This document shows, one piece after another, positions 8,617-18,080 of a DNA stretch of 64,000 nt. A model generated the notes under the pieces. The model made no database searches, was not told the origin of the DNA, and was given only the letters and a program-made list of their open reading frames with translations. The translations under genes and the position numbers were made by a program. The DNA lies in the NCBI RefSeq assembly GCF_001431725.1, contig NZ_CP013106.1, positions 1,054,001-1,118,000 of the forward strand, written 5' to 3'. The DNA comes from Halomonas huangheensis. Its GTDB lineage: Bacteria; Pseudomonadota; Gammaproteobacteria; Pseudomonadales; Halomonadaceae. Each line of letters opens with the position of its first letter. Position 1 is the first letter of the stretch.

Positions 8617-10878
8617 ATGCTCGACGTCCTTCGACGAATTATTCAGGAGGTCAACAGTGCGCGTAGCCTCGAGGCTGCACTGTCGACCATGGTGCGACGT
8701 ATCCGCAAGGCGATGCGTACCGACGTTTGTTCCTTCTATCTGTTTGATGTCGAGCAGAATGTGCTGGTGTTGATGGAGACCATTGGCCTACGTACTCAGG
8801 CCGTTGGCCGGGTCGCATTGCCAGTGGGCGAAGGACTGGTCGGCACCGTGGCTCGTCGCGAGGAGCCGCTCAATCTCGAGGATGCCCAGGCACACCCCAG
8901 CTTCCGCTATTTCGAGGCTACCGGCGAGGAACGCTATTCCAGCTTCCTTGGGGTACCCATTATCCACCAGCGGCGCATGCTGGGGGTGTTGGTTGTTCAG
9001 CAGTCTGAGCGGCGTCGTTATGACGAGGCCGATGAAGCCTTCCTCGTGACCATGGCCGCGCAGTTGGCGGGAGTGCTGGCACATGCCATCGCTACCGGCA
9101 GTCTTGGGCGTCCTTCGCTGCCCGGCGGTCAGGCAACCTTCATTGGGGTGGCGGCTTCTCCGGGTATGGCGATAGGGGAAGCGGTAGTGTTATCGCCCCT
9201 CGCTGATCTGGACAGTGTCCCGGACCTGGTGCCGACCGATGTCGAGTTCGAGATTTCCCGCCTGCAGCATGCGATTGGCCGAGTCAGAGAGGAGATCCGC
9301 GCCGCGAGTGAGCGCCTGGCCAACCGTATTTCCGCTCAGGAACTGGCGCTGTTCGAGGTCTACCAGCAGATGCTGAGTGAGGCAGCGTTGTCTCACGAGG
9401 TCGAGAAGCGCATTCGCGAGGGCCAATGGGCGCCCGGAGCGCTGGCGGATGTCGTTCGCCGCCATGTGCAGTATCTCGAGCGTGTCGACGATGACTATCT
9501 CAAGGAGCGTGCCGCCGATGTGCGCGATCTTGGCCGCCGTGTGCTCGCTCACCTGCAGGAAGAGTCGCCGCGTACCCCGGACGAATATCCGCCCGATACC
9601 ATCCTGATCGGTGATGAGATCAGCGTTGCTCTGCTGGGGGAAGTTCCGCGTGATCGACTCGCTGGCTTGATCTCCCTGCGTGGTTCGAGCAACTCCCATG
9701 TCGCAATTATCGCTCGTGCCATGGGAATTCCACTGGTTTCCGGGATGGTCGACCTTCCCATGCCGCGCCTCGGTGGCGCTCGACTGGTGCTGGATGGTCA
9801 CCGTGGACGTGTGTTCGTGCGTCCCACGCCGGAAATGGTCAGCCACTACCAGAATCTGATTGACGAGGAGCAGGCGCTGGTCAAACTGCTCGAGAACGAA
9901 CAGTACCTGCCCAGCATCACTCCGGATGGCCACGATATGACCTTGATGGTCAATACCGGCCTGGCGGTAGACACGGTGGCGTCACTCAAGCCGCGCATCG
10001 GTGGTGTCGGCCTGTATCGCACCGAAGTGCCCTTCATGATCACCGAGCGATTCCCGGGGGAGCAGGAGCAGACACGGCTTTATCGTGAGCAACTGACCAG
10101 CTTTGCGCCGTTGCCGGTGGTAATGCGTACCCTGGATATCGGTGGCGACAAGGATCTACCGTATTTCCCCATCGAAGAGGCCAACCCCTTTCTCGGCTGG
10201 CGCGGCATTCGCGTAACGCTTGATCATCCCGAAGTGCTGATGGTGCAGTTGCGCGCCATGCTCAAGGCCTCGCAAGGGCTCGACAATCTGCAGATCCTGT
10301 TGCCGATGATCACCAACGTCAATGAGGTCGATGATGCGCTGAAGTTGATCGAGCGCGCCATCGTCGAATTGGGTGAAGAGGGGGTTGATGTAGAGCGCCC
10401 TCTGGTTGGCGTGATGTTGGAAGTGCCGGCGACGCTTTATCAGCTCGGGGCACTGGCCAGGCGTGTTGATTTCTTCTCGGTCGGCAGCAACGACTTGACC
10501 CAATATCTGTTGGCGGTGGATCGCAATAATCCACGTGTCGCCGACCTCTACGATTCCTGTCATCCGGCAGTGCTATCGGCACTGCATCGTCTTGCGGAAG
10601 AGTCGAAGCAGCTTGGCGTTCCGGCCTCTGTCTGCGGAGAGTTGGCAGGGGACCCTGCTGGTGCCTTGCTGTTGATGGGGATGGGGTTCGATACGCTGTC
10701 GATGAATGGCCCCAGCCTGCCGCGAGTACGCGCGGCGATTCGTCGCGTCCCGCATCAAGCTGCCATGCAACTGGTTGAGGAAACCCTGGTGCTGGAATCT
10801 CCCGCTGAAGTGCGTGCTCATCTGACCGCGCGGATGCAGAAGTGGCAGTTGGCGCACCTGATGCCGCCAAGTGATTAG
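8617..10878 (+). CDS. ptsP: Phosphoenolpyruvate-protein phosphotransferase PtsP (EI-Ntr)
   Basis: PtsP starts the nitrogen phosphotransferase relay, passing phosphate from PEP to NPr and then EIIA-Ntr. The 753-residue protein has an N-terminal GAF domain (about 1-150), the EI N-terminal domain, a phospho-His motif GSSNSHVAII with His near residue 361, and a C-terminal PEP-binding TIM barrel with the catalytic Cys in SVCGELAGDP (about 673). Length and start (MLDVLRRIIQEVNSA) match the E. coli protein. It lies downstream of rppH as in enterics; ptsN and ptsO are not in the window. GAF binding of glutamine is known for E. coli PtsP and is assumed here. Confidence 0.94.
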   Translation: MLDVLRRIIQEVNSARSLEAALSTMVRRIRKAMRTDVCSFYLFDVEQNVLVLMETIGLRTQAVGRVALPVGEGLVGTVARREEPLNLEDAQAHPSFRYFEATGEERYSSFLGVPIIHQRRMLGVLVVQQSERRRYDEADEAFLVTMAAQLAGVLAHAIATGSLGRPSLPGGQATFIGVAASPGMAIGEAVVLSPLADLDSVPDLVPTDVEFEISRLQHAIGRVREEIRAASERLANRISAQELALFEVYQQMLSEAALSHEVEKRIREGQWAPGALADVVRRHVQYLERVDDDYLKERAADVRDLGRRVLAHLQEESPRTPDEYPPDTILIGDEISVALLGEVPRDRLAGLISLRGSSNSHVAIIARAMGIPLVSGMVDLPMPRLGGARLVLDGHRGRVFVRPTPEMVSHYQNLIDEEQALVKLLENEQYLPSITPDGHDMTLMVNTGLAVDTVASLKPRIGGVGLYRTEVPFMITERFPGEQEQTRLYREQLTSFAPLPVVMRTLDIGGDKDLPYFPIEEANPFLGWRGIRVTLDHPEVLMVQLRAMLKASQGLDNLQILLPMITNVNEVDDALKLIERAIVELGEEGVDVERPLVGVMLEVPATLYQLGALARRVDFFSVGSNDLTQYLLAVDRNNPRVADLYDSCHPAVLSALHRLAEESKQLGVPASVCGELAGDPAGALLLMGMGFDTLSMNGPSLPRVRAAIRRVPHQAAMQLVEETLVLESPAEVRAHLTARMQKWQLAHLMPPSD

Positions 10879-10880
10879 AA

Positions 10881-10930
10881 GGCGGAAGCAGGAAGAAAGA
10901 GCGAGCGAAGAGGGGAAGAGCGAAGAACTG
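10881..10930 (+). repeat. Polypurine tract resembling an arm of the cysD-cysN insertion
   Basis: Almost every base is A or G apart from isolated C, with repeated gaagagcgaag and gcgaagagg words. The same words occur, inverted, at the right edge of the four-helix-bundle remnant at 55122-55447. It fills the gap between convergent ptsP and the NRDE gene. Confidence 0.55.
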
Positions 10931-10976
10931 GTGTTGGGGTGCCGCGAAAACAGCCGCCCTGGTTCATGGCGAGGTA

Positions 10977-11804
10977 TCAGGAGGGGCGAGGGACAGGTTC
11001 GAGCGAAGCGTGCTCGATGCCGGCAATCTGCAGTCGTGTCTCTCCCAGAGCTTGTCCCCGGACGCCGAAGCGTTGCTCGATGATATGGAAGGAAGGTATG
11101 GCGCCTGAGGTGCTCAAGGCCAGCCGTGTTGTCGAGCGAGTGCCGTAGTCGTCCCCGACGATGAAAGCCGAGGACAGGAAGCGCTCCAGCTCCAGACCAA
11201 CCCCGGTATCGGGAAGTTTCTCGTCCGGAGCCTGGCCAGGATCGCTGAAGTTGGTCAGGCTGGCCGGAAGCAGCAGTGATGCGGCATCGCCGTTGTTCAC
11301 ATCATGACGCAGTGCCTCGCGCACCTTGCATAGTTTTGGCCAGTGGCTGTTGAGCGATGCATTGGATAGCCCGTGGGTGCCCGGCGACACCGTGGCGAGC
11401 TGCATGCCCCGACGATTGCGGCCTAGATGCCAGAGTTGCTGGGCATTGCCGACCAGCAGGTTGAATCCTCCGAAGGCAAGTCCTGCCCCCGCCACCTGCT
11501 GTTGCAGCCAGGCGTGAAGATCATCGACCAGCAGGGCATCGCGCACCAGTTGGCCGCGGCTGGGAGGATTCGGTGAAATGATGATTTCTGGGTCGCGTAC
11601 ATTGGTCAGTGCAGCGAAGCGCCCACTCTGATGTACTGCCAGCCAGCTGCCTCCGGCCTGGAGATCGCGGCCGCCACTGATCTCGGGGTGATCGGTCCAG
11701 GTGGCCAATGGTGCGGTGGCGCGCGAGTACTGCTCGTCACGATTGCCGACGAGGACCAGTGGGGTAGGAGTGCCGGGGGCGAAATGAAAGGCGATGAGAC
11801 ACAT
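10977..11804 (-). CDS. NRDE family protein (TANGO2-like)
   Basis: The 275-residue protein begins MCLIAF and contains the family-defining VGNRDEQYSR motif, followed by SGGRDLQAGGSWLAV and FAALTNVRDP. These define the NRDE/TANGO2 family, which resembles N-terminal-nucleophile hydrolases with Cys2 as a possible nucleophile. Its biochemical role in bacteria is not settled; eukaryotic TANGO2 has been linked to heme or lipid handling. It is single and convergent with ptsP. Family assignment is secure but function is not. Confidence 0.85.
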   Translation of the reverse strand: MCLIAFHFAPGTPTPLVLVGNRDEQYSRATAPLATWTDHPEISGGRDLQAGGSWLAVHQSGRFAALTNVRDPEIIISPNPPSRGQLVRDALLVDDLHAWLQQQVAGAGLAFGGFNLLVGNAQQLWHLGRNRRGMQLATVSPGTHGLSNASLNSHWPKLCKVREALRHDVNNGDAASLLLPASLTNFSDPGQAPDEKLPDTGVGLELERFLSSAFIVGDDYGTRSTTRLALSTSGAIPSFHIIEQRFGVRGQALGETRLQIAGIEHASLEPVPRPS

Positions 11805-11959
11805 GTCTGTAGACTATCGGGAAGCCAGGCTGTGCGAAAGCCTTTCATGTAGTGTTGGGCACGCGTTGAGAACGCAGTAGGTGTCATGCCTGTTCGCTCA
11901 ATGACAAGAGGTTGTCCGGCAACGTACACTCTTTGCACTTCCGTGCGACAGGAATCGAC

Positions 11960-13090
11960 ATGGCGGGTGATACACGCAAGGATCGCATCTGGTACCGGCT
12001 GGTCATGCCTATCCTGTGGCCAGTCACCATCGCACAACTGGTGTTGCTGTTGTTGGGGTTGGTGCTGGGTGGCAGTCTGCATTGGCTGATGCCCGAGGCT
12101 ACGAGTTGGGGAGCAACGTTATGGTTGATGATAGGGCTGGTGGCTGGCACCACGCTCAATCTATTGATCTTTCTGATGCTGCTCCGCCACCGTGTTGACC
12201 GCCTGCAACGCCGCCTGGACAGTACGCTGGATGATATCGAGGAGCAGGTCGGACAACGCTTTGATCTGCTGGGTATGCAGCGGCCCGCTCGGGATGAAGC
12301 CTCGCTGACGACTAGAGTGGTCAGCGCCGTCGAGGCTGTCAGCCAGCTACTTCACCTTTACGATCATCATCGCCCTCACGGCGCAGACTCTCTCGCGGTG
12401 CGCAGTAATCAGGATGCCCCGTATGACGAGAGTCGATTGCGTGACGAAATTCAGCGTCTTTCCACAGCGTTGGGGCGGGCGCGCGACGAGTCACGGCTGA
12501 AGTCGAGCTATCTGGCCCATATTGCCAGCTCGCTGGCGCCGGTCATCGAGTTGGTGGAACGTCGAGAGCTTCTCGAACAGATCAAGGATGGCGAAGAGCT
12601 GCGTCGGCGTCTGTCGGATGTCCGTCTGTTGCTCGAGAACCTTGATGATGGTGAGGCCGAAGACAGTGATGATGTGCCGCGGTCGGCCCGGCGCATCCTG
12701 ATTGTCGATGATGGGCCGGTTAACCTGATGTTGGCCCGTCAGGTACTTGAGCGCGAAGGCTATGGCGTCATTACCGCGACCAGCGGCACTGAAGCCATCG
12801 AGCTGCTGGATACCCAGGTCGTTGACCTGATTCTCATGGATATCGTGCTGCCCGATATAGACGGTGTAGAAGCCTGTCGGCGGTTACGGGCTCTCGAGGC
12901 CGCATCCCCTCAGCGGAAGCGTTCCGTGGTCATTGCCTTGACCGCCAATGCCAGCCAACAGGATCAGGAGCGCTTTTTACAGGCTGGGATGGATGGCTTT
13001 CTGGCCAAACCATATCGCCCTCAGACCCTACTCGAGGCAGTTGATGCCTGGTTGCCGGTTGATGCCTCCCTTTCTGGAGATTCCCGCTGA
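11960..13090 (+). CDS. Membrane-anchored receiver-domain protein, degenerate hybrid histidine kinase
   Basis: The 376-residue protein has two N-terminal membrane helices (about 16-40 and 50-76), a helical linker, and a C-terminal REC domain (about 245-365) with the acidic pocket IVDDG, phospho-acceptor Asp near 294 (LILMDIVLPD), ALTAN and the Lys of LAKPY. Between them, LKSSYLAHIASSLAPV looks like a HisKA dimerisation helix that has lost the H-E/D phospho-acceptor, and no HATPase domain follows. It is therefore probably a non-kinase output or adaptor protein (inference). The ATG at 11960 has AGGA 6 nt upstream; a longer frame from 11912 lacks support. The stop overlaps the next gene by one base. 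Confidence 0.78.
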   Translation: MAGDTRKDRIWYRLVMPILWPVTIAQLVLLLLGLVLGGSLHWLMPEATSWGATLWLMIGLVAGTTLNLLIFLMLLRHRVDRLQRRLDSTLDDIEEQVGQRFDLLGMQRPARDEASLTTRVVSAVEAVSQLLHLYDHHRPHGADSLAVRSNQDAPYDESRLRDEIQRLSTALGRARDESRLKSSYLAHIASSLAPVIELVERRELLEQIKDGEELRRRLSDVRLLLENLDDGEAEDSDDVPRSARRILIVDDGPVNLMLARQVLEREGYGVITATSGTEAIELLDTQVVDLILMDIVLPDIDGVEACRRLRALEAASPQRKRSVVIALTANASQQDQERFLQAGMDGFLAKPYRPQTLLEAVDAWLPVDASLSGDSR

Positions 13091-13881
13091 TGCTGGTGTC
13101 GGTATTGGCCTATCTGTTTCTGGGGGCACTGGCAGGCACCATGGCAGGTCTCTACGGGGTAGGGGGTGGCCTGATCATTGTCCCCAGCCTGATGGCGGTG
13201 TTCGCAGTGTTGAATGTCTCTCCAGACGTCGCCATGCACCTTGCGGTAGGCACTTCGCTGGCGACTATTGCGGTAACAGGAACATCTTCTGCCCTGGGAC
13301 ACCTGCGCCGCGGCAGCGTGCGGCGTGACTGGCTGATGGCGCTGTTGCCGGGGCTGGTCGTCGGCGCGGTGCTGGGGGTATTTGTCGCCGGTAGCCTATC
13401 CGGTGGCAAGTTGGGCACGCTATTCGGTATCTTCCTGTTGCTGGTTGCGGCGCGCCTGGTATTTGGGCGCTCACCGGCGGCAGGCAGTGCTTCTCCCGGT
13501 AACAGCAGGATGATAGTCGCCGGGGGAGTGATCGGCAGTGTCTCGGCACTGTTCGGTATTGGCGGAGGCACGCTGAGTGTGCCCTGGCTGATTCGCTGTG
13601 GTGCGACCATGACTCAGGCTGTGGGTACATCAGCGGCCTGTGGACTGCCGATTGCACTGGTCGGTGCCGCGACCTTCGTGATTACCGGGTGGGGTGATAC
13701 AAGCTTACCTGAAGGGGCTCTGGGCTATGTGATGGTGCCAGCTTTTGTCGGCATCGCTGTGACCAGCGTACCCTGCGCACGTCTGGGAGTGCGGCTGGCG
13801 CATCGCCTGCCGGCACCTGTGCTCAAACTGTCATTTGCGCTGCTGTTGGTCGTTGTTGGACTGGGATTTCTACTGCCTTGA
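13090..13881 (+). CDS. TauE/SafE (TSUP) family permease
   Basis: The 263-residue protein is almost entirely hydrophobic, with about eight membrane helices arranged as two similar halves. Each half begins with the family's Gly-rich signature (GTMAGLYGVGGGLIIVP and GSVSALFGIGGGTLSVP). Members export or import small organosulfur or carboxylate anions such as sulfite, sulfoacetate or taurine; the substrate here cannot be read from sequence. The start overlaps the stop of the receiver protein gene (TGATG), so the two are translationally coupled. That pairing hints that the receiver protein may affect transport, which is inference only. Confidence 0.85.
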   Translation: MLVSVLAYLFLGALAGTMAGLYGVGGGLIIVPSLMAVFAVLNVSPDVAMHLAVGTSLATIAVTGTSSALGHLRRGSVRRDWLMALLPGLVVGAVLGVFVAGSLSGGKLGTLFGIFLLLVAARLVFGRSPAAGSASPGNSRMIVAGGVIGSVSALFGIGGGTLSVPWLIRCGATMTQAVGTSAACGLPIALVGAATFVITGWGDTSLPEGALGYVMVPAFVGIAVTSVPCARLGVRLAHRLPAPVLKLSFALLLVVVGLGFLLP

Positions 13882-13958
13882 TGAACCCTTGTCGGTGCCC
13901 GGGGTCCCAACCATTCTGATCTATTGAATCAATTGTCTTGCTGGGAAGCTGCTTACCT

Positions 13959-14753
13959 ATGCTGAGTTATCCGGATATTGACCCTGTTGCCATTGCAATC
14001 GGGCCCCTCAAGGTACATTGGTATGGCCTGATGTATGTGATTGGCTTTGTCGCGGCATGGTGGTTGGGCTGTCGTCGCGCCTCACGCATCGGCCTGACTC
14101 GTGATGATGTCAGCGACCTGCTTTTCTACTCTGCGGTTGGGGTGGTGGCAGGGGGCCGTCTGGGCTATGCCTTGTTCTACGGTCTGGAGCAGTGGCTAGG
14201 TGATCCGCTGTGGATCTTCAAGGTCTGGGATGGCGGCATGAGCTTCCATGGCGGATTGATCGGCGTGCTGATTGCCGCATTGCTGTTCGCGCGTCGCAAG
14301 GGACTGGCCTTCTTTACCTTGACTGACTTTGTTGCGCCGCTGGTGCCTATCGGCCTGGGCGCGGGGCGTATCGGTAACTTCATCAATCATGAGTTGCCCG
14401 GTCGTGTCACTGATCTGCCGTGGGGAATGCCGTTTCCAGGCTATGGCCCCGAGGCGCGCCACCCCTCGTCACTCTACGAAGCGCTGCTTGAGGGCGTGGT
14501 GCTGTTCATCATCCTGTGGTGGGTGTCGTCGCAACCGCGTCGTAGAGGATTGGTCTCTGGTATGTTCCTGATCTGCTATGGCCTGTTCCGCTTCTCGGTG
14601 GAGTTTGTGCGCCAGCCTGATCCGCAACTCGGCTTCATCGCTCTTGGGTGGGTGACCATGGGTATGCTGCTTAGCCTGCCGATGATCCTGTGCGGTATTC
14701 TGTTGACGATGTGGTCGCGTCGACAGCCGGTCGATGGCAAGCAGACTTCCTGA
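13959..14753 (+). CDS. lgt: Prolipoprotein diacylglyceryl transferase
   Basis: Lgt transfers diacylglycerol from phosphatidylglycerol to the lipobox Cys of prolipoproteins in the inner membrane. Diagnostic blocks are [11 protein letters not shown], the catalytic-face HGGLIG after WDGGMSF, and the Lgt signature [16 protein letters not shown]. There are seven predicted membrane segments in 264 residues. ATG 13959 is preferred over an upstream TTG at 13938: GGAAG lies about 11 nt before it and it gives the standard N-terminus. lgt is followed by thyA, the same order as in E. coli, but with a terminator hairpin between them. Confidence 0.95.
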   Translation: MLSYPDIDPVAIAIGPLKVHWYGLMYVIGFVAAWWLGCRRASRIGLTRDDVSDLLFYSAVGVVAGGRLGYALFYGLEQWLGDPLWIFKVWDGGMSFHGGLIGVLIAALLFARRKGLAFFTLTDFVAPLVPIGLGAGRIGNFINHELPGRVTDLPWGMPFPGYGPEARHPSSLYEALLEGVVLFIILWWVSSQPRRRGLVSGMFLICYGLFRFSVEFVRQPDPQLGFIALGWVTMGMLLSLPMILCGILLTMWSRRQPVDGKQTS

Positions 14754-14837
14754 GCTACCCGCCGGCCGCGCTGATCTCCAGCGTTGCATACCTGCCTCCG
14801 GAGATAGAGACGGGAATGGCAACTGGAGTGACGAATA

Positions 14838-14870
14838 CACCGCTGTCGCCTGGCCGACAGCGGTGATTTT
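14838..14870 (+). terminator. Terminator between lgt and thyA
   Basis: An 11-bp perfect stem (caccgctgtcg / cgacagcggtg), 6-nt loop, then ATTTT. It lies 85 nt after lgt, so thyA probably has its own promoter or relies on read-through. Confidence 0.8.
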
Positions 14871-14929
14871 CATTAGACTATTTGCTTGAAACCCCGGCCA
14901 TTTCCCGTCTGCCCGAAATCGAGAAGCTG

Positions 14930-15787
14930 ATGTCCTTGACTGACCCTGGTCTACCCGCCAACGAGCAGCCTGCTCTCGAACAGCACGCTCTTGAACAGCC
15001 CTATTTGAACTTGATGCGTGAAGTGCTGGAAAACGGCGTTGAGCGCTCGGACCGTACAGGGGTGGGGACCCGCTCGCTGTTCGGCCACCAGATGCGCTTC
15101 GACCTTTCCCGTGGCTTTCCGCTGGTGACCACCAAGAAACTGCACCTGCGCTCGATCATTCACGAGTTGCTGTGGTTCCTGCAGGGCGACACCAATATTG
15201 CCTATCTGAAGGAAAACGGTGTACGCATCTGGGATGAGTGGGCCGATGAGAATGGCGATCTGGGGCCGGTGTATGGTTACCAATGGCGCAGCTGGCCTGA
15301 TCCGCGTGGTGGGCATGTCGACCAGATTGCCGGATTGCTTGAACAACTGATCAACAACCCGTATTCACGGCGTTTGATCGTCTCGGCCTGGAACCCTGCT
15401 CTGGTCGATGAGATGGCCTTGCCACCCTGTCATTGTCTATTCCAGTTCCACGTTGCCGACGGCCGACTGTCCTGTCAGCTTTATCAGCGCAGCGCGGACA
15501 TTTTCCTTGGTGTGCCCTTCAACATTGCCAGTTACGCCCTGTTGACCCGGATGATCGCGCAAGTGGTGGGACTAAAGCCGGGTGACTTCGTGCATACCCT
15601 GGGCGATGCCCACCTCTATCTGAACCATCTTGATCAGGCCCGCGAGCAACTGACACGTGAACCGCGGCCCGCGCCGCGGCTGGAACTGGATGCATCGGTC
15701 TCGGATCTGTTCGATTTCCGCTTCGAGCATATTGCCATTCAGGACTATGATCCGCATCCGCATATCAAGGCAGAGGTGGCGGTATGA
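14930..15787 (+). CDS. thyA: Thymidylate synthase
   Basis: ThyA converts dUMP to dTMP using methylenetetrahydrofolate. The match to E. coli ThyA is strong throughout: [37 protein letters not shown], catalytic Cys at about residue 167 in [10 protein letters not shown], and [19 protein letters not shown]. At 285 residues it exceeds E. coli's 264 because of about 25 extra N-terminal residues that include a 15-nt repeat (variants of ALEQ). ATG 14930 is chosen; an in-frame TTG at 14882 would lengthen it further. The stop overlaps folA by 4 nt, so dTMP synthesis and dihydrofolate recycling are coupled. Confidence 0.95.
   Translation: MSLTDPGLPANEQPALEQHALEQPYLNLMREVLENGVERSDRTGVGTRSLFGHQMRFDLSRGFPLVTTKKLHLRSIIHELLWFLQGDTNIAYLKENGVRIWDEWADENGDLGPVYGYQWRSWPDPRGGHVDQIAGLLEQLINNPYSRRLIVSAWNPALVDEMALPPCHCLFQFHVADGRLSCQLYQRSADIFLGVPFNIASYALLTRMIAQVVGLKPGDFVHTLGDAHLYLNHLDQAREQLTREPRPAPRLELDASVSDLFDFRFEHIAIQDYDPHPHIKAEVAV
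14963..15007 (+). repeat. 15-nt repeat in the thyA N-terminal extension
   Basis: gagcagcctgctctc and gaacagcacgctctt follow each other and a third partial unit begins gaacagccc. They encode the [15 protein letters not shown] run. Confidence 0.6.
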
Positions 15788-16326
15788 GTGAACAGTCATC
15801 CATCCAGATGCTCGATACGCTGATTCCCGTAGCGATGATCGCAGCGATGTCGAGTAACCGAGTGATCGGTGTCGATAACCAACTCCCCTGGTATTTGCCG
15901 GAAGACCTGAAGTTCTTCAAGCGCACGACTCAGGCCAAGCCATTGGTAATGGGACGCAAGACTTTCGAGTCGATTGGTCGCCCCTTGCCCAACCGGCTCA
16001 ATATCGTGGTAACGCGCGATACCACCTTCCAGCACGACGGCGTGCGTGTCTGCCATGACCTGGTCAGCGCCATTGAACTGGCCGATCAGCATGCAACGAT
16101 CGATGCCGCTGATGAGATCATTGTCATGGGGGGCGCGCAGATCTACGCACAGGCATTGCCGATTTCGCAGCGCCTCTATCTCACCGAGGTCGATATCGAG
16201 ATCGAGGGTGACGCACATTTCCCGGAATTCGACCTCAGCCAGTGGCAGGAAATCGACAGTACCGCTGGGGCTCCAGCGGAAGGGCAGCCGAGTTACCGCT
16301 TTGTCCGCTATGAACGTCGCTGCTGA
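15784..16326 (+). CDS. folA: Dihydrofolate reductase
   Basis: FolA reduces dihydrofolate with NADPH, regenerating the cofactor consumed by ThyA. Visible motifs are [22 protein letters not shown] (substrate and Met20 loop region), [17 protein letters not shown] (NADPH contact) and [16 protein letters not shown]. The 180-residue product is longer than E. coli's 159 because of about 16 N-terminal residues before the first strand. It overlaps thyA by ATGA, giving a tight two-gene unit. Confidence 0.94.
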   Translation: MSEQSSIQMLDTLIPVAMIAAMSSNRVIGVDNQLPWYLPEDLKFFKRTTQAKPLVMGRKTFESIGRPLPNRLNIVVTRDTTFQHDGVRVCHDLVSAIELADQHATIDAADEIIVMGGAQIYAQALPISQRLYLTEVDIEIEGDAHFPEFDLSQWQEIDSTAGAPAEGQPSYRFVRYERRC

Positions 16327-16478
16327 GAGACAATTGCGACATTGGCAGGGCTGGCACAGACTGTCTGGATAATCGAACAACAAGTACTGGCAGTTGGCCC
16401 AGAACGATCTTTCGGCCAGCACTGGTATTCTCGTACAGTCTTCTTTCGGACAGGGCGTCAAGCCTGGAGGGATACGAC

Positions 16479-18080
16479 GTGATCAATACGCACGCAGAGC
16501 ATCCGTTGAATGCGCTCGAGCAACGCCTGGCGACGCTGGTGGACGGACTGCGTGAAGGACTCCTTCGCGAACAGCGCCTGACCTCAGAACTGGATGCAGT
16601 ATCTCAGCAGCGCGAGTCGCTGCAACAGCAACTGGTCGAGCTCGAGGAGCAGCTTGCTGCGGCCACGCGAGATCGCGACCAGCTACAGCAAGACAGTAAT
16701 GAGCAACAGCAGAGCCATGCGATGGCTCAGCAGCAGTGTGAAACGCTTCAGAAGAGCTGCAATGAGCTTGAGCAGCGATACTCCGAGCTTGATCAACGTT
16801 GGCAGCAGGCACAGTCGCGGCTCGCCGAAGCGGATAATCAGCAGACCAGGCTTGCCGAGTTGCAGTCTCTGCTGTCCGAGCAGCAGCTGCAGGTGACTGA
16901 ACAGCAGGCGCAGGCCGCCGAGCAGGACAAGGTGCGGCAGATACGTATTGCGGAATTGGAAGTCGCGCTGGAGCAGGTTCGTGTTGAACGGCAGCAGCTT
17001 GCTGATCAGAACAACGAGCTGGCTGAGGAAAACCGCGAACTGGATGAGCAGAACCGTGAGCTCGAAGCACACAACGCGCGTTTGCGCGAGCGTGTTGAGC
17101 ATCCAGAGGATGCCTCCAATGCCATGCCGATGTTCGCGCGCTCTGCTCGACGTGCCCAGGGGTTGTCGGCCTTGATTCACCATCGTCCTCGCCATGCCGC
17201 TCCTGAAACAGAGAGACCAGAGCAGGCGGAGAACGGAGATAAAGGTGAAGGTGGCGCGGCTGAGCCAGCACAGGTTGACCAGGAGGCGGCTGACGCGCAG
17301 CAAGCTGATCAGCAGCAAACTGATCAGCAGCAGGGTGAACACAAGCAAGTGCAAGCACAGGATGGTGTTGGTCAACGGAGAGAGGCCGATAGCGGCACGT
17401 CTGTGGTGGCCAGTTCAGCACCTCCCCCAGTAGAGCATGATCGCCCGGAGTCGACACAGGGTGATCTGCCCATCGACAAGGCACCATCTCCTCAGGCGCT
17501 GTTGACTGAGTGGTACCAGCGTTACGACCAGACCTTCTTCAAGGGACATACTCGGCCGCTCAAGGTCGGAATCCATGAGGACCTGTTGGCACTCGAGCCC
17601 TGGCCTGAAAAGCTCGTGCGTCGTGCACTGGCCTGCTATGTCAACCTGCCTCGTTACCTCAAGTCGGTGCGCGAGGGTGCCGACCGTATTGACCTGAAAG
17701 GTGACATTGACGGACAGGTGGATACTCAGGCAGCTGAGCATGCGAAACGCAAGCTGGATCGCCTGCAGGCCGAACGTCAACAGCAGGGGCGCAGCAATAG
17801 CGCACCGAAGGGTGTGGATCGTCATGGTGCTGGGCGTAAAAGCGCCGAAAAGGAACACGGTGGGAAGACGGATGCGATGACTGCCCCGTCGTCATCCACC
17901 GTGTCTGCTGCGGAGAAAAAGCCGCAAAAGCCCATGGTGAAATCCTCCCGACAGTCGGCGTCCTCCAGCTCATCGGAAGTCAGAGATCAGCAGGCGGAAT
18001 CTCGCCCTGAAGAAAATCGTGAAGTACGCCTTCAACGCAAGCTTGATGCCTTGATGGCCCGCCATAATGCCCGCGATTGA
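16479..18080 (+). CDS. Coiled-coil protein with a C-terminal ProQ/FinO RNA-binding domain
   Basis: The 533-residue protein has three parts. Residues about 5-210 form a long Gln/Glu-rich coiled coil; about 210-335 is low complexity with a Gln-rich 15-nt repeat; about 338-430 matches ProQ/FinO (LLTEWYQRYDQTFF, RPLKVGIHEDLLA, ALACYVNLPRYLKSVREGADRIDLKG). The last 100 residues are basic and Ser/Lys-rich. ProQ-domain proteins bind structured sRNAs and mRNA 3' ends. E. coli ProQ (232 residues) has its RNA-binding domain at the N-terminus and no coiled coil, so this is an unusual architecture. GTG 16479 has GGAGGG 7 nt upstream. It stands alone. Confidence 0.85.
   Translation: MINTHAEHPLNALEQRLATLVDGLREGLLREQRLTSELDAVSQQRESLQQQLVELEEQLAAATRDRDQLQQDSNEQQQSHAMAQQQCETLQKSCNELEQRYSELDQRWQQAQSRLAEADNQQTRLAELQSLLSEQQLQVTEQQAQAAEQDKVRQIRIAELEVALEQVRVERQQLADQNNELAEENRELDEQNRELEAHNARLRERVEHPEDASNAMPMFARSARRAQGLSALIHHRPRHAAPETERPEQAENGDKGEGGAAEPAQVDQEAADAQQADQQQTDQQQGEHKQVQAQDGVGQRREADSGTSVVASSAPPPVEHDRPESTQGDLPIDKAPSPQALLTEWYQRYDQTFFKGHTRPLKVGIHEDLLALEPWPEKLVRRALACYVNLPRYLKSVREGADRIDLKGDIDGQVDTQAAEHAKRKLDRLQAERQQQGRSNSAPKGVDRHGAGRKSAEKEHGGKTDAMTAPSSSTVSAAEKKPQKPMVKSSRQSASSSSSEVRDQQAESRPEENREVRLQRKLDALMARHNARD
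17289..17333 (+). repeat. 15-nt tandem repeat in the ProQ-domain gene
   Basis: Three units (gctgacgcgcagcaa, gctgatcagcagcaa, actgatcagcagcag) encode ADAQQ-ADQQQ-TDQQQ in the disordered linker. Confidence 0.75.

Noticed and set aside
16483..17487. 334-codon minus-strand frame across the ProQ-domain gene
   Set aside because: It comes from the repetitive Gln-rich coding strand read backwards.
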